From Isotricha intestinalis (lineage: Eukaryota; Ciliophora; Litostomatea; Vestibuliferida; Isotrichidae): a stretch of DNA of 57,683 nt. Below the pieces are notes generated by a model, which did not search any database, was not told the DNA's origin, and saw nothing but the letters and a program-made list of their open reading frames with translations. The position numbers and the translations under genes were made by a program. Positions 9,844-20,232 of this stretch are shown piece after piece. The DNA is taken from positions 1-57,683 of the forward strand of contig JAJJLU010003538.1 in the NCBI GenBank assembly GCA_023807065.1, in the 5' to 3' direction. Every line of letters begins with the position of its first letter. The stretch's first letter is position 1.

Positions 9844-11319
9844 TTACAAAAAAATAGCTAAAACAGTAATATCATCAACAGTATTTCCTTTTTGTTTCCA
9901 AATATTTTCAGCATTTTTAACTAATTGAAAGCATAATCCTTTAGAATCATCATTATAATAAAATTTTTTACAAATATGAAGAACTTGAACATTATTTAAA
10001 AATTCCCAAATACCATCAGAGCAAATGAGAATAAATTTAGAAAATTTATTAATAGTATATTCAATAATTTCAGGAATAGGAATAACACCAATATTAGAAG
10101 CAATTAAATCTCCAATAGATCTACTCATAGCTAAACCAGGATAATTTTTATTTTTAATCCAAACTCTAAAAGGTCCATTATTAATAAATTTTTCTACTTT
10201 TCCTCCTAATTTAATAATTCTTTTTTTTTCTTTTATATTATTTGGTTTATTATCATAAGATAATTGAATTATATCATATTTATTATTATTAATATTATTA
10301 TTAACATATTGATTTATTTCTTTTTCATTGATTAATATTGCTCGACTATCACCTACATTTGCACATATTAAATGAATACCTATTTGAATTAATAATACAC
10401 ATGTTGTTCCACTAAAATCACAATTAAATGAAGTATTAATTAATTCTTTTTCTGCATTTATAAAATAATTTTGAATTATACTGTAATTATTTTCTTTTAG
10501 TTTATTATAAATTTCCTCTGTTTCTTTCATATTTTTTATTTGTTCTTCATTCTTAAATTTTTTTTTAAAATAATTTGAAATATATTTACTTACTAAATGA
10601 CCATTTATTCCATGACCATCAAAAACTGCAAAAATATTAAAATTTAATATATTATTTATTTTTGTTAATATTAAAAAGGAATCTTGATTTATTTTTTGTT
10701 TTCCATCTTCTTTTTCACCTCCTTTTGAATATACACTAAATTGTTTTATTATTTCTTTTTTTTTATTTTTTGAAAATGTGTTATTTAAAAATATATAATT
10801 ATTATTATTATTATTTAATAATGAAATATCAATAGAATTATTTTTATTTTTCACTAATTTAAATTTATAAAATAATTTATCTTTTATATTTTTATTATTC
10901 ATAAATGATAAATTATATTTTTGAACTTCATTATTTTTTGTATCTTTAAGATTTGTTTTGGAAAGACTTTTATTTAATAAATTTAAAGAATTTCCGTTTT
11001 TCATTTTGAGAAAAATATCTTTTTTAAAAAATAAACTTTTCATACTTTCTGATTTACTAGAATTAAATTTTTCATTTTGATTTTTTTCAATTTCAGGGAA
11101 ATAAAGAATTTTTTCTTTATTTTGTGGAAAAATAATTTTATTATTAATGATAATTTTTTTGAGAGGCGATTTTTTTTCATTTTGAAAATTTTTTTTTTTT
11201 ATTGGAGATAAATCTCTTTCTAATTTAATTAAAATATTATTTTGTGAAAGTTCTTTTTTTATTTTTTTTTCTTTTGGATTATTATGAAAATTTTTGATTG
11301 TATTATACAAAACTTTCAT
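9844..11319 (-). CDS. PP2C-family (PPM) serine/threonine phosphatase
   Basis: 491 residues. The first 190 or so are Lys/Asn-rich and probably disordered, then comes a complete PP2C catalytic domain. Visible metal and phosphate motifs: KINQDS at about 209-214, VFDGHG at 232-237, FSGTT and ANVGDSRA in the middle, AMSRSIGD, CSDGIWE, and VDDITV near the C-terminus. These include the Asp residues that hold the two Mn/Mg ions, so the enzyme should be active. PPM phosphatases reverse Ser/Thr phosphorylation and act as monomers. The N-terminal extension probably gives targeting or regulation. Its start is 57 bp from the start of a divergent small membrane-protein gene, so the two probably share a promoter. 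Confidence 0.93.
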   Translation of the reverse strand: MKVLYNTIKNFHNNPKEKKIKKELSQNNILIKLERDLSPIKKKNFQNEKKSPLKKIIINNKIIFPQNKEKILYFPEIEKNQNEKFNSSKSESMKSLFFKKDIFLKMKNGNSLNLLNKSLSKTNLKDTKNNEVQKYNLSFMNNKNIKDKLFYKFKLVKNKNNSIDISLLNNNNNNYIFLNNTFSKNKKKEIIKQFSVYSKGGEKEDGKQKINQDSFLILTKINNILNFNIFAVFDGHGINGHLVSKYISNYFKKKFKNEEQIKNMKETEEIYNKLKENNYSIIQNYFINAEKELINTSFNCDFSGTTCVLLIQIGIHLICANVGDSRAILINEKEINQYVNNNINNNKYDIIQLSYDNKPNNIKEKKRIIKLGGKVEKFINNGPFRVWIKNKNYPGLAMSRSIGDLIASNIGVIPIPEIIEYTINKFSKFILICSDGIWEFLNNVQVLHICKKFYYNDDSKGLCFQLVKNAENIWKQKGNTVDDITVLAIFL

Positions 11320-11376
11320 TTATTATCTAATTATAATTTTTAGTAAAATATAATAATATTTTTTTAAAATTTTAAA
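11320..11376. promoter_or_regulatory. 57-bp divergent start-to-start spacer
   Basis: The PP2C gene (minus) and a small membrane-protein gene (plus) start only 57 bp apart. Any core promoter and both 5' untranslated regions must fit here or overlap coding sequence. The spacer is almost all A/T with no defined motif. Confidence 0.4.
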
Positions 11377-11760
11377 ATGGAATTAAGTTTAATTTGTTTA
11401 GAAAATTTTTCTAAAATTGGTCCTTTTTGTATAACAGAAGAAGACTTTTTAATAATAATTTTAAATTTGATATTATTTTCAATAGTATTCTTTTTGATTT
11501 ATAAAACATATTTTTATAATAATAATTCTTCAGAATTAATATCAACTATAAAACATCCATTTTTATGTTTAGGAGAAGGAGAATTATATAAATATTATCA
11601 ACCTACTGGAGTTCAACAAAAATCAAATAATACTAAAAAGAAATCTACTAAAAATAATGTTAATAATGAAAAAATTAATATTAATGAATTAAGGTGTTGT
11701 TCTTGTGAAAATAGTTTTACTGTTACTTATCAATATACTTTACATAAATTATTATTATAA
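11377..11760 (+). CDS. Small single-pass membrane protein, unknown
   Basis: 127 residues, ATG to TAA. One strong hydrophobic helix at about residues 23-44 (ILNLILFSIVFFLIYK) is preceded by a short N-terminal segment with Cys at 8 and 18. After it comes a short conserved-looking stretch (HPFLCLGEGELYKYYQP), a Lys/Asn-rich linker and a C-terminal segment with a CCSC cluster. No family is recognised. Codon use resembles neighbouring genes, and the tight divergent spacing with PP2C supports a real gene. The short C-terminal tail could change if an unseen short intron is present. Confidence 0.65.
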   Translation: MELSLICLENFSKIGPFCITEEDFLIIILNLILFSIVFFLIYKTYFYNNNSSELISTIKHPFLCLGEGELYKYYQPTGVQQKSNNTKKKSTKNNVNNEKININELRCCSCENSFTVTYQYTLHKLLL

Positions 11761-12026
11761 TTATTTTAAATTAAAAAAAAATAAAGATTATAATAAAGTT
11801 TTTAATATTTTTTATTATCAAATTTAATAATTTATGTTTAACTGACTTTAATTAAATATAAAAATGAATAATAATTATATATGAAAATATTTTATATGTA
11901 AATTACTAATACTAAAAATATATATTTTTCTTTTATAAAATAATTGGTATTTTTCTTTAAATACTTATTAATAAAATAAATATTAAATTTGAATTTTAAT
12001 AAAAAAAATAAAATAATAATTATTAA

Positions 12027-14594
12027 ATGAAAAATACATCTTTAAACTCGATAGGTGATAAAATTCAAAGTTTAAAAATAAAAAATAAATCAAAATTTAT
12101 AAACAATAATACTAAAGAAGTAAAAACAATAAATGTTAATTTTGAAGAATTAGATAATAAAATATTTGATTATATTATTAAATTAAGAAAAAATTTATTT
12201 GATATAACACCAAAAGAAAATTTAAGAAAATTAAGTTTTATAAAAAATAATGATAAAAATTTAAATTTAAATTTACCATCAATAACATCAATACCTTTTG
12301 AATTTTCAATAGATACATATAATATAATAGAATATATTTTTACAAAAAAAATAAAAAATAAAAATGAAATATTATACATTCAACATTTTTTAACAAATTT
12401 TAAACATTTTATTTCTGAATTAAATAAAACAAGATTATTATATAATACAAATCTTTTATTAAGTCAAATTTCAAAATATATGAAAATGATGAAATTATTA
12501 CCTAATCAATTATTATTTAGATATGGTGATAAAGGAGACAAATTTTATTTTCTTTTTTCTGGCCAAGTTGCAATTATTGTTCCTAAAGAAATACAAATTA
12601 AAGTTAATTATGATGAATATATAAATCATTTAAATAAATTATTTAGTTTAAAAGAATATGGTTTAGTGTTAAAAATTATTGAAGAAAATGTTTCAAAATT
12701 TAATTCTTTTGAAGTTTTAGAATATAAAAATTTAATTTTAGATTTATTAAATAAAAAAACAAATGAAAAAGAATTTTCAAAAAAAAATTTCTCTTTTGAT
12801 AATAAATTAATGAATAAAGATAATAATAATAAAATTAAATTAAATTCATCTCAACTATATAAAGAAATTATTACAATTGAAGATTATTTAAATTCAGTTT
12901 TACCAAATTTAGAAGATAAAAATGAAGAAGAAGAGAATTTAATAAATAAAAATCATAAAAACAAAAAAGTAACTTTTCAGAATGAACAAAAAGTAAGAAA
13001 TTTAATATTAGATTTACCAAATAGAAAAAAAAAAAAATTAGTAACTTTATATATTTATTATCAAATAGGAATTTTAAATCAATTTTCTACTTTTGGAGAT
13101 ATAGCTTTAGGAGCTTCTTCTTCAAATAGAACTGCAACAATAATTTGTTTAGAACAAACATCTCTTGGTCATATTGAAAATAAAATTTATTCTAATTGTA
13201 TTAAAAAAAATTTTGATGTTTTAAGATTTAAAAATATAAGTTTAATTAGAAAAATTCCTTTATTTCAAGATTTAAGTATTGATAAATTTAATGAAAAATA
13301 TTTTAATGATTTTCATTTACATATTTATAAAAGAGGAGAAATTATTTTTAATCAATTAGATAAAAGAAAAAAAATTTATTTAATAAAAGAAGGAGAAATT
13401 GAATTATCAATGAGAGGTTCAATAAAAGATTTAAATAAAATAATTTCTGAATTTAATCCAGATGATATTTTAATAAGAAATAGATTAATAAGAAATCAAA
13501 AATTTGAAGATGATTTTTTAGCTAAATTTTATAATAATGATAATGAAATCAATTTTTGGAAAATTTCATATTTATTTCCTTGTGATATATTTGGCTTAGA
13601 TGATTGTATTTTTGGTGATAAATATTTTATTTCTGCAATTTGTAAAACTGAAAATGCTTTAATTTATGAAATTGATATTGAATTTTTTTTAAATATGATT
13701 AATGAAAAAAATGTTTATAATAATTATATTAATTATGTAAATTCTAAAAAAAGTCAAATGATAAAAAGATTACAACATATTAGACAAAATATAATAAATT
13801 TTAAATATTTTGACAAAGAAACTTATAGTTTAGATTTTCCTGAAATAAAAATAAAAAGAAATTTAAATTTAAATATGAATACTATAAAGAAAGATTTTAA
13901 TGAGAAAATTTTATTTTTAAAAAAAAAGGAAATAAAAAGAAAAAAAGATAAAAATGAAACGGAAGATATTTCTTCAATAAATATAAAATTCAATAATTTT
14001 TCTCCTTTAAAAAATAAAAAACATATGACTCAAAATACAACAGATAATTCTTCAATACATTCTCCTCAACATTTATCTTTAACAAATACTTTTAATCAAG
14101 CAAAAAATAAAATAAATACTTCTAAAAAATATATTTCAAAAATAAAAATAAAAAATAATAATAAAAAAGAAATTAATATAATAAATAGAAATTCAATAGA
14201 TTTATTAAATAATCAAAAATTATTGTCGAATAAATCAAGTGATATTAATTCAAATGAGAAAGAAAAATATCATTCTTCTTTAACTACTTATATTAAAAAT
14301 GTTAAAAAAGCTAAATTAAAAAGACCTAAAATTGATATTTTTTCTGAATTTATGTTTCAATTAAGTAAAACAGATTTTACAAAAAATAAAAATTCATATA
14401 ATAATAATTCTGATGATGATAATACTGTTGATTTTTTAGCTTTTGATAGTTTAATACAAAATAAATTCAATTTAAGTCAGAAAAAAAATATTATGTTAAA
14501 AAATATTAAAACAAAAAAAAGACAAAAAAGTGTATTAGGATTTAAAGGAGGAAAATTAAAATCTATTTATAAAAATTATATTGTGAAGGAATGA
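12027..14594 (+). CDS. Tandem cyclic-nucleotide-binding-domain protein
   Basis: 855 residues, soluble, no membrane helix. First CNB domain: FRYGDKGDKFYFLFSGQVAI at about residues 165-184, then an insertion of over 150 residues before its phosphate-binding cassette (FGDIALGASSSNRTATI, about 353-369), which keeps the Arg that contacts the cyclic phosphate. This kind of insertion is familiar from ciliate CNB proteins. Second CNB domain: IPLFQDLSIDKFNEKYF to about residue 555; its cassette-like region (DIFGLDDCIFGDKYFISAIC) lacks the Arg, so it may be a structural copy only. The remaining 300 residues are Lys/Asn/Ser-rich. There is no kinase domain, so it may be a regulatory or scaffold protein, not a kinase. 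The stop is TGA; reading stays open 27 more codons to a TAA. Confidence 0.85.
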   Translation: MKNTSLNSIGDKIQSLKIKNKSKFINNNTKEVKTINVNFEELDNKIFDYIIKLRKNLFDITPKENLRKLSFIKNNDKNLNLNLPSITSIPFEFSIDTYNIIEYIFTKKIKNKNEILYIQHFLTNFKHFISELNKTRLLYNTNLLLSQISKYMKMMKLLPNQLLFRYGDKGDKFYFLFSGQVAIIVPKEIQIKVNYDEYINHLNKLFSLKEYGLVLKIIEENVSKFNSFEVLEYKNLILDLLNKKTNEKEFSKKNFSFDNKLMNKDNNNKIKLNSSQLYKEIITIEDYLNSVLPNLEDKNEEEENLINKNHKNKKVTFQNEQKVRNLILDLPNRKKKKLVTLYIYYQIGILNQFSTFGDIALGASSSNRTATIICLEQTSLGHIENKIYSNCIKKNFDVLRFKNISLIRKIPLFQDLSIDKFNEKYFNDFHLHIYKRGEIIFNQLDKRKKIYLIKEGEIELSMRGSIKDLNKIISEFNPDDILIRNRLIRNQKFEDDFLAKFYNNDNEINFWKISYLFPCDIFGLDDCIFGDKYFISAICKTENALIYEIDIEFFLNMINEKNVYNNYINYVNSKKSQMIKRLQHIRQNIINFKYFDKETYSLDFPEIKIKRNLNLNMNTIKKDFNEKILFLKKKEIKRKKDKNETEDISSINIKFNNFSPLKNKKHMTQNTTDNSSIHSPQHLSLTNTFNQAKNKINTSKKYISKIKIKNNNKKEINIINRNSIDLLNNQKLLSNKSSDINSNEKEKYHSSLTTYIKNVKKAKLKRPKIDIFSEFMFQLSKTDFTKNKNSYNNNSDDDNTVDFLAFDSLIQNKFNLSQKKNIMLKNIKTKKRQKSVLGFKGGKLKSIYKNYIVKE

Positions 14595-14849
14595 AATTAT
14601 TTTTTTTTTATGAATAAAAAGAAATTTATAATTTATTTTGTAAGAAAAATTAGTTTTTTAAATAGAGAAAACAAATAATAATTTATATATATATATTGAT
14701 TTTTTCTAATATTTTACTTGATAATAATGTTTTTTATTTAATATTTTATATAATAAAAAAATAAAAAATATGATTAAACATTTAATAATTAAATTCTTTT
14801 ATATACAATTTTTTAAAAGTTTCATTAAAAAATAATAAAATTTAAATAT

Positions 14850-16160
14850 TTAAGATATTTTAACTTTTTTTCTCGGTTTAAAATAATTTGTAATTTCATT
14901 ATGATAATCAATAAGTAAAATCGCTAAAAGACATTCAACAATACCAAAAATATAAGAAAAGTTAAATAAAATATTGATTTTTCTAAAAATAAAAAAATAA
15001 AATAAATCATTTAAAACAACTTCAAAATATTTAATATTTTTAAAAGCTAATTTTCTTTTGAATATAAAAGAAGACATTAATGTAAAAAAAATAAAACTAA
15101 ATCCAAAAATTCCAAAACCAATAAAAACAAATAAACAAACTTTCCAACTCATTAACCAACCAATAAAATAAAAATATTGGAAATTAAATGCAATTAAACT
15201 ATAAAACATTAAAAATAATCCAGTGAAAATAAAATAATTTAAATATTTAGAAAATAAAAGATTAAAAGGAGATTCATCTTTTAAAATAATAAAATAATAT
15301 TTTTGATTAATAATTTGACATAATATTAAAGAGAATAAAGAAAAAAGAAAAATAGAAATATTAAAAAAAGAATTAAGTGAGAAACATAAAGAAATAATTC
15401 CAGACAAGATAAAAACAGGAGAAATAATTTTAGAAAAAGAATATTCATTACTTGGATAATTACTTCCTTTAGTAATATCAATATAAAAAGGAATTAACTG
15501 TGTTAAAGAAGTCATTAATATTACAAGTCCGAAAGATAAATAATTTGAAGAATAATATATTAAAAATGATGAATAAACTCCTAATAAATCATTAAGTATA
15601 TTTTTTAAAGAAAAAGATTTTGAAATACTTTGTTTTAAACTTGAAGATTTTGCAAAATAAGTTAAATAATTATTAAAATCTTCATTTTCATTATCTTGAT
15701 TTATTGGGTAATAATCATTAATAATTTCATCGTTTTCTCCTAAAAAATATTTAAAAATAAAATATATTAGTAAAAAACAAATTAAATAAATTTCCCATTT
15801 CCAAAAAAGCATTGAAACAAAAATAATAAAATTATTATTTAATGAAGGAAATTCTTTTATTAATAAATCAATTCCATAAATAAATATTCCTAATTGTAAT
15901 GAAGATAAAATAATAAAAAATATTAAAAATATAAAATCTTTCACTGTTAAATTTTTTTTTGAATATATTAAAGTATTTCTTATACTTTGAATACTTGTTT
16001 TTTTATAAAAAGATTGAGATAAATAACTTTTAGGAGAAAATTTTCTATTTTCTTCAATTGTTTCTAAATCTAATTCGGGTAAACCTTGCTTAAAATTATT
16101 AAGATTCGAAAAAAAAGTCTGACTTTTACTTAGTTTATTGTAATTATTTGATATAAACAT
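14850..16160 (-). CDS. Polytopic membrane protein, about ten helices, DMT-transporter-like
   Basis: 436 residues. A 75-residue cytosolic-looking N-terminus precedes about ten hydrophobic segments between residues 77 and 425, with a polar loop at about 140-185 and a basic C-terminal tail (FKPRKKVKIS). The helix number and the short loops fit the drug/metabolite transporter superfamily, which includes nucleotide-sugar and SLC35-type carriers, but no diagnostic motif is visible, so substrate and even family are uncertain. It is convergent with the CNB-protein gene, with stops 255 bp apart. Confidence 0.65.
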   Translation of the reverse strand: MFISNNYNKLSKSQTFFSNLNNFKQGLPELDLETIEENRKFSPKSYLSQSFYKKTSIQSIRNTLIYSKKNLTVKDFIFLIFFIILSSLQLGIFIYGIDLLIKEFPSLNNNFIIFVSMLFWKWEIYLICFLLIYFIFKYFLGENDEIINDYYPINQDNENEDFNNYLTYFAKSSSLKQSISKSFSLKNILNDLLGVYSSFLIYYSSNYLSFGLVILMTSLTQLIPFYIDITKGSNYPSNEYSFSKIISPVFILSGIISLCFSLNSFFNISIFLFSLFSLILCQIINQKYYFIILKDESPFNLLFSKYLNYFIFTGLFLMFYSLIAFNFQYFYFIGWLMSWKVCLFVFIGFGIFGFSFIFFTLMSSFIFKRKLAFKNIKYFEVVLNDLFYFFIFRKINILFNFSYIFGIVECLLAILLIDYHNEITNYFKPRKKVKIS

Positions 16161-16767
16161 TTTTATAAAAATATTTAAAAGTATAAATAAAAAATTTATT
16201 TATATGATAATAAAATCAATTATTTTTAGAAAGAATAATGTATAATAAAATCATAAAGAAAAATTGTTATGTTCTAAAAAATTTCAAAAGAAGTTAAATT
16301 ATAAGAAATTCTTTTAAATGAAATAAACATAAAAAATTATTCATTTATTTTTAAATCTCATAAAATAAATCTATCATATTTATCAAAAAAAAATTATTCA
16401 TAATTTGATATTTTTTAGAAATTAATTTAATAAATAAAATTAAATCTTCCCAAGAAACAAAAAAAAAATAAGTTAAAAATTTAATAAAAATGTTTTAATT
16501 TTGACATTACATAAATCAAATAATTTATTTTATTCTTTAACTATTATTATAAATTAATAAGAAAAAGGATTTCAATAAATATTATTTATCTTTGATTAAT
16601 AATTATTAAAAATATGAAGTATTTTATAAGTAAATATAAAACCTTCAAAAAAAAATTCAGATTTTTATTTAAAAAAAATGATTCTATTAATATTTACAAC
16701 ATAATATAAAATACATAAATAATTATAATTATATTATAATTTTTTAATATTTATTAATTGTTTATCA
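16161..16767. other. Divergent intergenic region, 607 bp, no gene seen
   Basis: Lies between the starts of the membrane-protein gene (minus) and the Mei2-like gene (plus). It is A/T-rich with homopolymer runs. I see no RNA gene, tandem repeat or coding-like frame. Confidence 0.6.
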
Positions 16768-17751
16768 ATGCTTCTTTCAAATAACGAAAATAGAATAGAA
16801 AGAAATTTTTCTTTAGAAAACAATGATGATTATGAAGAAATAAATAAAGATATTTCAAGGATATTATTTGAAATGAATTTAAAAGGTACTGAAGAAAGAA
16901 TTCCAATTAAAAATGAAACTTTTTTTATGACAAATAACCATAAATTCGTTGATGAAATGACTTTATCAAAAAAAAATAACTTTAATACTTTAAATTGTCA
17001 AGAAAAAAAAGTTACTCCTTCAGATATGTTTAAATGCAATTATAATCCAATTTTTATAAACAAACAAAATTTAAATCAAACTTATAATCTTATTCCTAAA
17101 GATCAAAATATGAATTATTCTTTTAATATTTATGATAAAAATTTAATTAATGAAAATAAAACTCAAAAATCATTGAAAATAATTAAAAAAAATAAAAAAA
17201 AAATAAATTTAGATTCTCCAAGAAATTATATTCATTTAGATAATGTAATAAAATTAAAAGATAAAAGAACAACTTTAATTATAAGAAATATACCAAATAA
17301 ATATACAATGAAACTTTTTACAGAAGAAATTAATCAAAATTTTTATGGAAAATATGATGTAATATATCTCCCTTTAGATTTTATAAATAAAACAAATTTA
17401 GGTTATGCATTTATAAATTTTATAGATCCTATTCATATAATTTATTTTTATGATGAATTTATAGGAAAAAAATGGAATAATTTTAATTCTGAAAAAAAAT
17501 GCAATTTAGCATATTCAAAACTTCAAGGAAAAAATGAATTATTAAAATACATATGTAAAAAAAATAATCCTACAATAATTACTCTTTTTGGGAGTAATAA
17601 TATATTTTATATAGAAAATAATCAAATAATTTGTAATGAAATTGAAATACCAATCAAATATTATATTCCTTTTGTAAATTATTATCCTTATTCTTTATGT
17701 CATAAAAAAAATGATAAGGTATTTGTTGTTGACAAATATTTTAAAATTTAA
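16768..17751 (+). CDS. Mei2-like RNA-binding protein (C-terminal RRM)
   Basis: 327 residues. The N-terminal 165 residues are polar and low complexity. At about 170-265 is the Mei2-type C-terminal RRM: RTTLIIRNIPNKYT is the diagnostic opening of that family, followed by YDVIYLPLDFINKTNLGYAFINF and the WNNFNSEKKCNLAYSKLQGK block. In fission yeast Mei2 and the plant AML proteins this RRM binds RNA and controls meiosis or development. In this organism a role in sexual or developmental RNA control is an inference only. The two upstream RRMs of some Mei2 proteins are absent. The C-terminal 60 residues are Tyr/Asn-rich. Confidence 0.9.
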   Translation: MLLSNNENRIERNFSLENNDDYEEINKDISRILFEMNLKGTEERIPIKNETFFMTNNHKFVDEMTLSKKNNFNTLNCQEKKVTPSDMFKCNYNPIFINKQNLNQTYNLIPKDQNMNYSFNIYDKNLINENKTQKSLKIIKKNKKKINLDSPRNYIHLDNVIKLKDKRTTLIIRNIPNKYTMKLFTEEINQNFYGKYDVIYLPLDFINKTNLGYAFINFIDPIHIIYFYDEFIGKKWNNFNSEKKCNLAYSKLQGKNELLKYICKKNNPTIITLFGSNNIFYIENNQIICNEIEIPIKYYIPFVNYYPYSLCHKKNDKVFVVDKYFKI

Positions 17752-17967
17752 TTTCAATATATGTATTGTAGTGATTATATAAAACATTTCATATGTGTAA
17801 GTTAATGTATTAATAATAATCATTGAATATTTTAATTAAATTATTTATATATTTAATTTAAGAATTTAGATGGAATATTATTGATTGAATTAGGATTTAA
17901 TGCCAAATTTTGTAAATTAATTCGCAAAAAAAATTTGTTAGATTATAAATATTATAAAAATTAATTA

Positions 17968-20061
17968 TTATAAATTTGAAATCTCTTTTTCTATTTTTTC
18001 TTTTTCTTTTATTTTTTCTTTTTCTAAAATAGTAATTCCAATATATTCTTTATCTTCTAAATCCAAATAACTTAATGAAAAATTAGTTATATCTTTTAAA
18101 ATTTTAAAAACATTTTTATAATTATTATTAAATTGTTCTTTAGTAATTAATATTATTTCTTCTTTTAATTCATTTTCTTCTACAGAAATATTTGAGTATT
18201 TTTCAATTTCATTTTTTTCTTTTATATCATTGAAAATATAAATAAATCTTTGAGTAATTAATTTTATAGGATTTTTTGAATTATATAAAAAACTCATAAA
18301 AGTTGGAAAAAAATTATAATTAATTTTCCTTGAAATATATTGTAAATCAAAAAATTTTATTTTTTCAATTTCAGTTAAAATTGTACTATTTTCAATATTA
18401 GGATTTCTTAAAATATTTTTAACAATAAAATTAAATTTTTTTTCCAGATTACTTCCTATAATTGTATATTTTTTATCAGAAAAAATTTCTTTATAAAATA
18501 AACTAACTCCTAATTCTTCATTTATAAGTAATTTTTTTTTAATTATTTCACATTGTTCAAGTAAAAGTGTTTTAATTTCTTCAAAATTTAATTCTTTTTT
18601 TAATATATATTGTACAATATAATATTTCTTATCATTATCAATAAACACTTTAAAATAATCAAAATAAGAATTAATTATTTCAACAAATTCTTTATCTTCA
18701 TTAAAAGTTTCTAAATCTTTTCCAAATTCAATTGAAATTGATGTATTTATCTTTTTATTAATATTTTCATTATCTTTTCCTTTTATTTCTTTTAATAATT
18801 TATGTAAAACTGTTTCAAATTGATAACCATAAATTATATCTTCTTTATTATTTATATTTAAAAATAAATTACTATAAGAAATATTTTCTTTTTTTTTTAA
18901 ATCTATTTCTTTTAATAATGAAGGATTTATTGAATAACCAAAAGAATAATTTATATGAACATTATTTTTAAATGTATTTTCAAATAATTTTCGAAAATCA
19001 AATCCATGATAATCATAATCAATAATCTCAATTTCTTCTTTATCACATAATTCTAATAATTGTTTTAAAGTGTTTTCCATTTTATCGCTTTGAAAATCAT
19101 TTTCTTTTGAAATTTCAAATCTAACTGTTTTTTCTTTGTCTTTTATAAATTCACATTTTGAAATTTTTGAATTAACAAAAAAATCACAAAAATTTTGATA
19201 AAAATAGTCTTCCATTTCATCTTCAACAATAATATTAAATAAATTTTCTTTTTTATTTTGTGAAAAACCTGATTGAATAGAATTCATAAATTTTTTCCAA
19301 TTATCACTGATTTTTTCAGTTAAAGAAATTTTAATTTTATTAACAAATAAACGAAACATATTTTGAACAAAAGGACGAAAAATTATTGAAACCCATTTAA
19401 AATCCAATAATACTTTAATTAATTTATAATTATCTTCAGTAATATCTAAATTTTTTATTATTAGTTCTTCTTCAATATTCTTATTTTTAACTTCATTTTC
19501 ATAAGTATTCCAAAAATTTTCTGTAATTTTTTTAATGTCTTCTATTAATTGTTTTTGAAAATTTTTTGAAGGAAGCTCTAAAGCTTTAGGATAATAATTA
19601 TAACTTTTAGAAGCATCTTTTTTTGGCGCTTTTCCCTCGATTAAAATTCTTTCTAAATTTTCTTTTAAAATATTTTCTTTTTCTAAACTTTCATATGTTA
19701 TTGAATTAAGTGATGTTACTTTATTAAAATCATAAATATCTTTATAATTTAAAAGATATTTTAGAAAAATTGGAGAAAAAGAAACATAATCTTCTTTTTC
19801 ATATTTGTGAAATTGAATTGAAGGAATTAAAAATGTAAAAATTTGAAAATCTATATCATTATTTGTATTCACTTTATGAACTATTGAAAATTCAGAAAAA
19901 ATTAATTCTTGATTTAATTTTTTTTCAGTTGATATATCACAATTAAATGATATATATTTTAAAAGAGAACTTTCAAGTTTTTTTTTAAATAAAGATAAAG
20001 ATGAATGAAAGTTTTCTTTTGTAACAAAAATCAATTCTCTTACTGCATCATTTTCCTTCAT
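17968..20061 (-). CDS. Large soluble protein of unknown family
   Basis: 697 residues, ATG to TAA, acidic and Lys/Glu/Asn-rich, no membrane helix or signal peptide. Secondary structure looks mixed, with ordered, hydrophobic-patterned stretches through most of the length (for example LLDFKWVSIIFRPFVQNMFR at about 217-236, and a strand-helix region at about 440-520) and a short charged coiled-coil tail. I recognise no motif, catalytic site or repeat. The pattern is of a folded protein, not of low-complexity sequence, so this is likely a lineage-specific or fast-evolving gene. It is convergent with the Mei2-like gene, with stops 216 bp apart. Confidence 0.7.
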   Translation of the reverse strand: MKENDAVRELIFVTKENFHSSLSLFKKKLESSLLKYISFNCDISTEKKLNQELIFSEFSIVHKVNTNNDIDFQIFTFLIPSIQFHKYEKEDYVSFSPIFLKYLLNYKDIYDFNKVTSLNSITYESLEKENILKENLERILIEGKAPKKDASKSYNYYPKALELPSKNFQKQLIEDIKKITENFWNTYENEVKNKNIEEELIIKNLDITEDNYKLIKVLLDFKWVSIIFRPFVQNMFRLFVNKIKISLTEKISDNWKKFMNSIQSGFSQNKKENLFNIIVEDEMEDYFYQNFCDFFVNSKISKCEFIKDKEKTVRFEISKENDFQSDKMENTLKQLLELCDKEEIEIIDYDYHGFDFRKLFENTFKNNVHINYSFGYSINPSLLKEIDLKKKENISYSNLFLNINNKEDIIYGYQFETVLHKLLKEIKGKDNENINKKINTSISIEFGKDLETFNEDKEFVEIINSYFDYFKVFIDNDKKYYIVQYILKKELNFEEIKTLLLEQCEIIKKKLLINEELGVSLFYKEIFSDKKYTIIGSNLEKKFNFIVKNILRNPNIENSTILTEIEKIKFFDLQYISRKINYNFFPTFMSFLYNSKNPIKLITQRFIYIFNDIKEKNEIEKYSNISVEENELKEEIILITKEQFNNNYKNVFKILKDITNFSLSYLDLEDKEYIGITILEKEKIKEKEKIEKEISNL

Positions 20062-20151
20062 TTATATTATTTAAAATTTAATTTAAATAGAAATAAATAT
20101 TTATATCAAATATTTAATTATATATTTAATTATAAAATAAATGTTTGTAAA

Positions 20152-20223
20152 TCCTCATTAGTCTAGGGGTTAGGATATCTCGCTTTCACCGAGAAGACCC
20201 GAGTTCAAGTCTCGGATGGGGAA
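20152..20223 (+). tRNA. tRNA-Glu (anticodon UUC)
   Basis: A 72-nt cloverleaf without intron. The acceptor stem pairs TCCTCAT with ATGGGGA (one T-G wobble), discriminator A. The D arm has GTCT/GGAT with the AGGGGTTA loop, the anticodon stem TCTCG/CGAGA has loop CTTTCAC giving anticodon TTC, and the T arm is CCGAG-TTCAAGT-CTCGG. CCA is not encoded, as expected in a nuclear gene. Its GC content is far above its surroundings. Confidence 0.97.
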
Positions 20224-20226
20224 AAA

Positions 20227-20232
20227 TTTTTT
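20227..20232 (+). terminator. Pol III terminator (T6)
   Basis: A run of six T residues starts four bases after the tRNA 3' end, the usual RNA polymerase III stop signal. T runs are common in this genome, so the position is the main argument. Confidence 0.7.
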
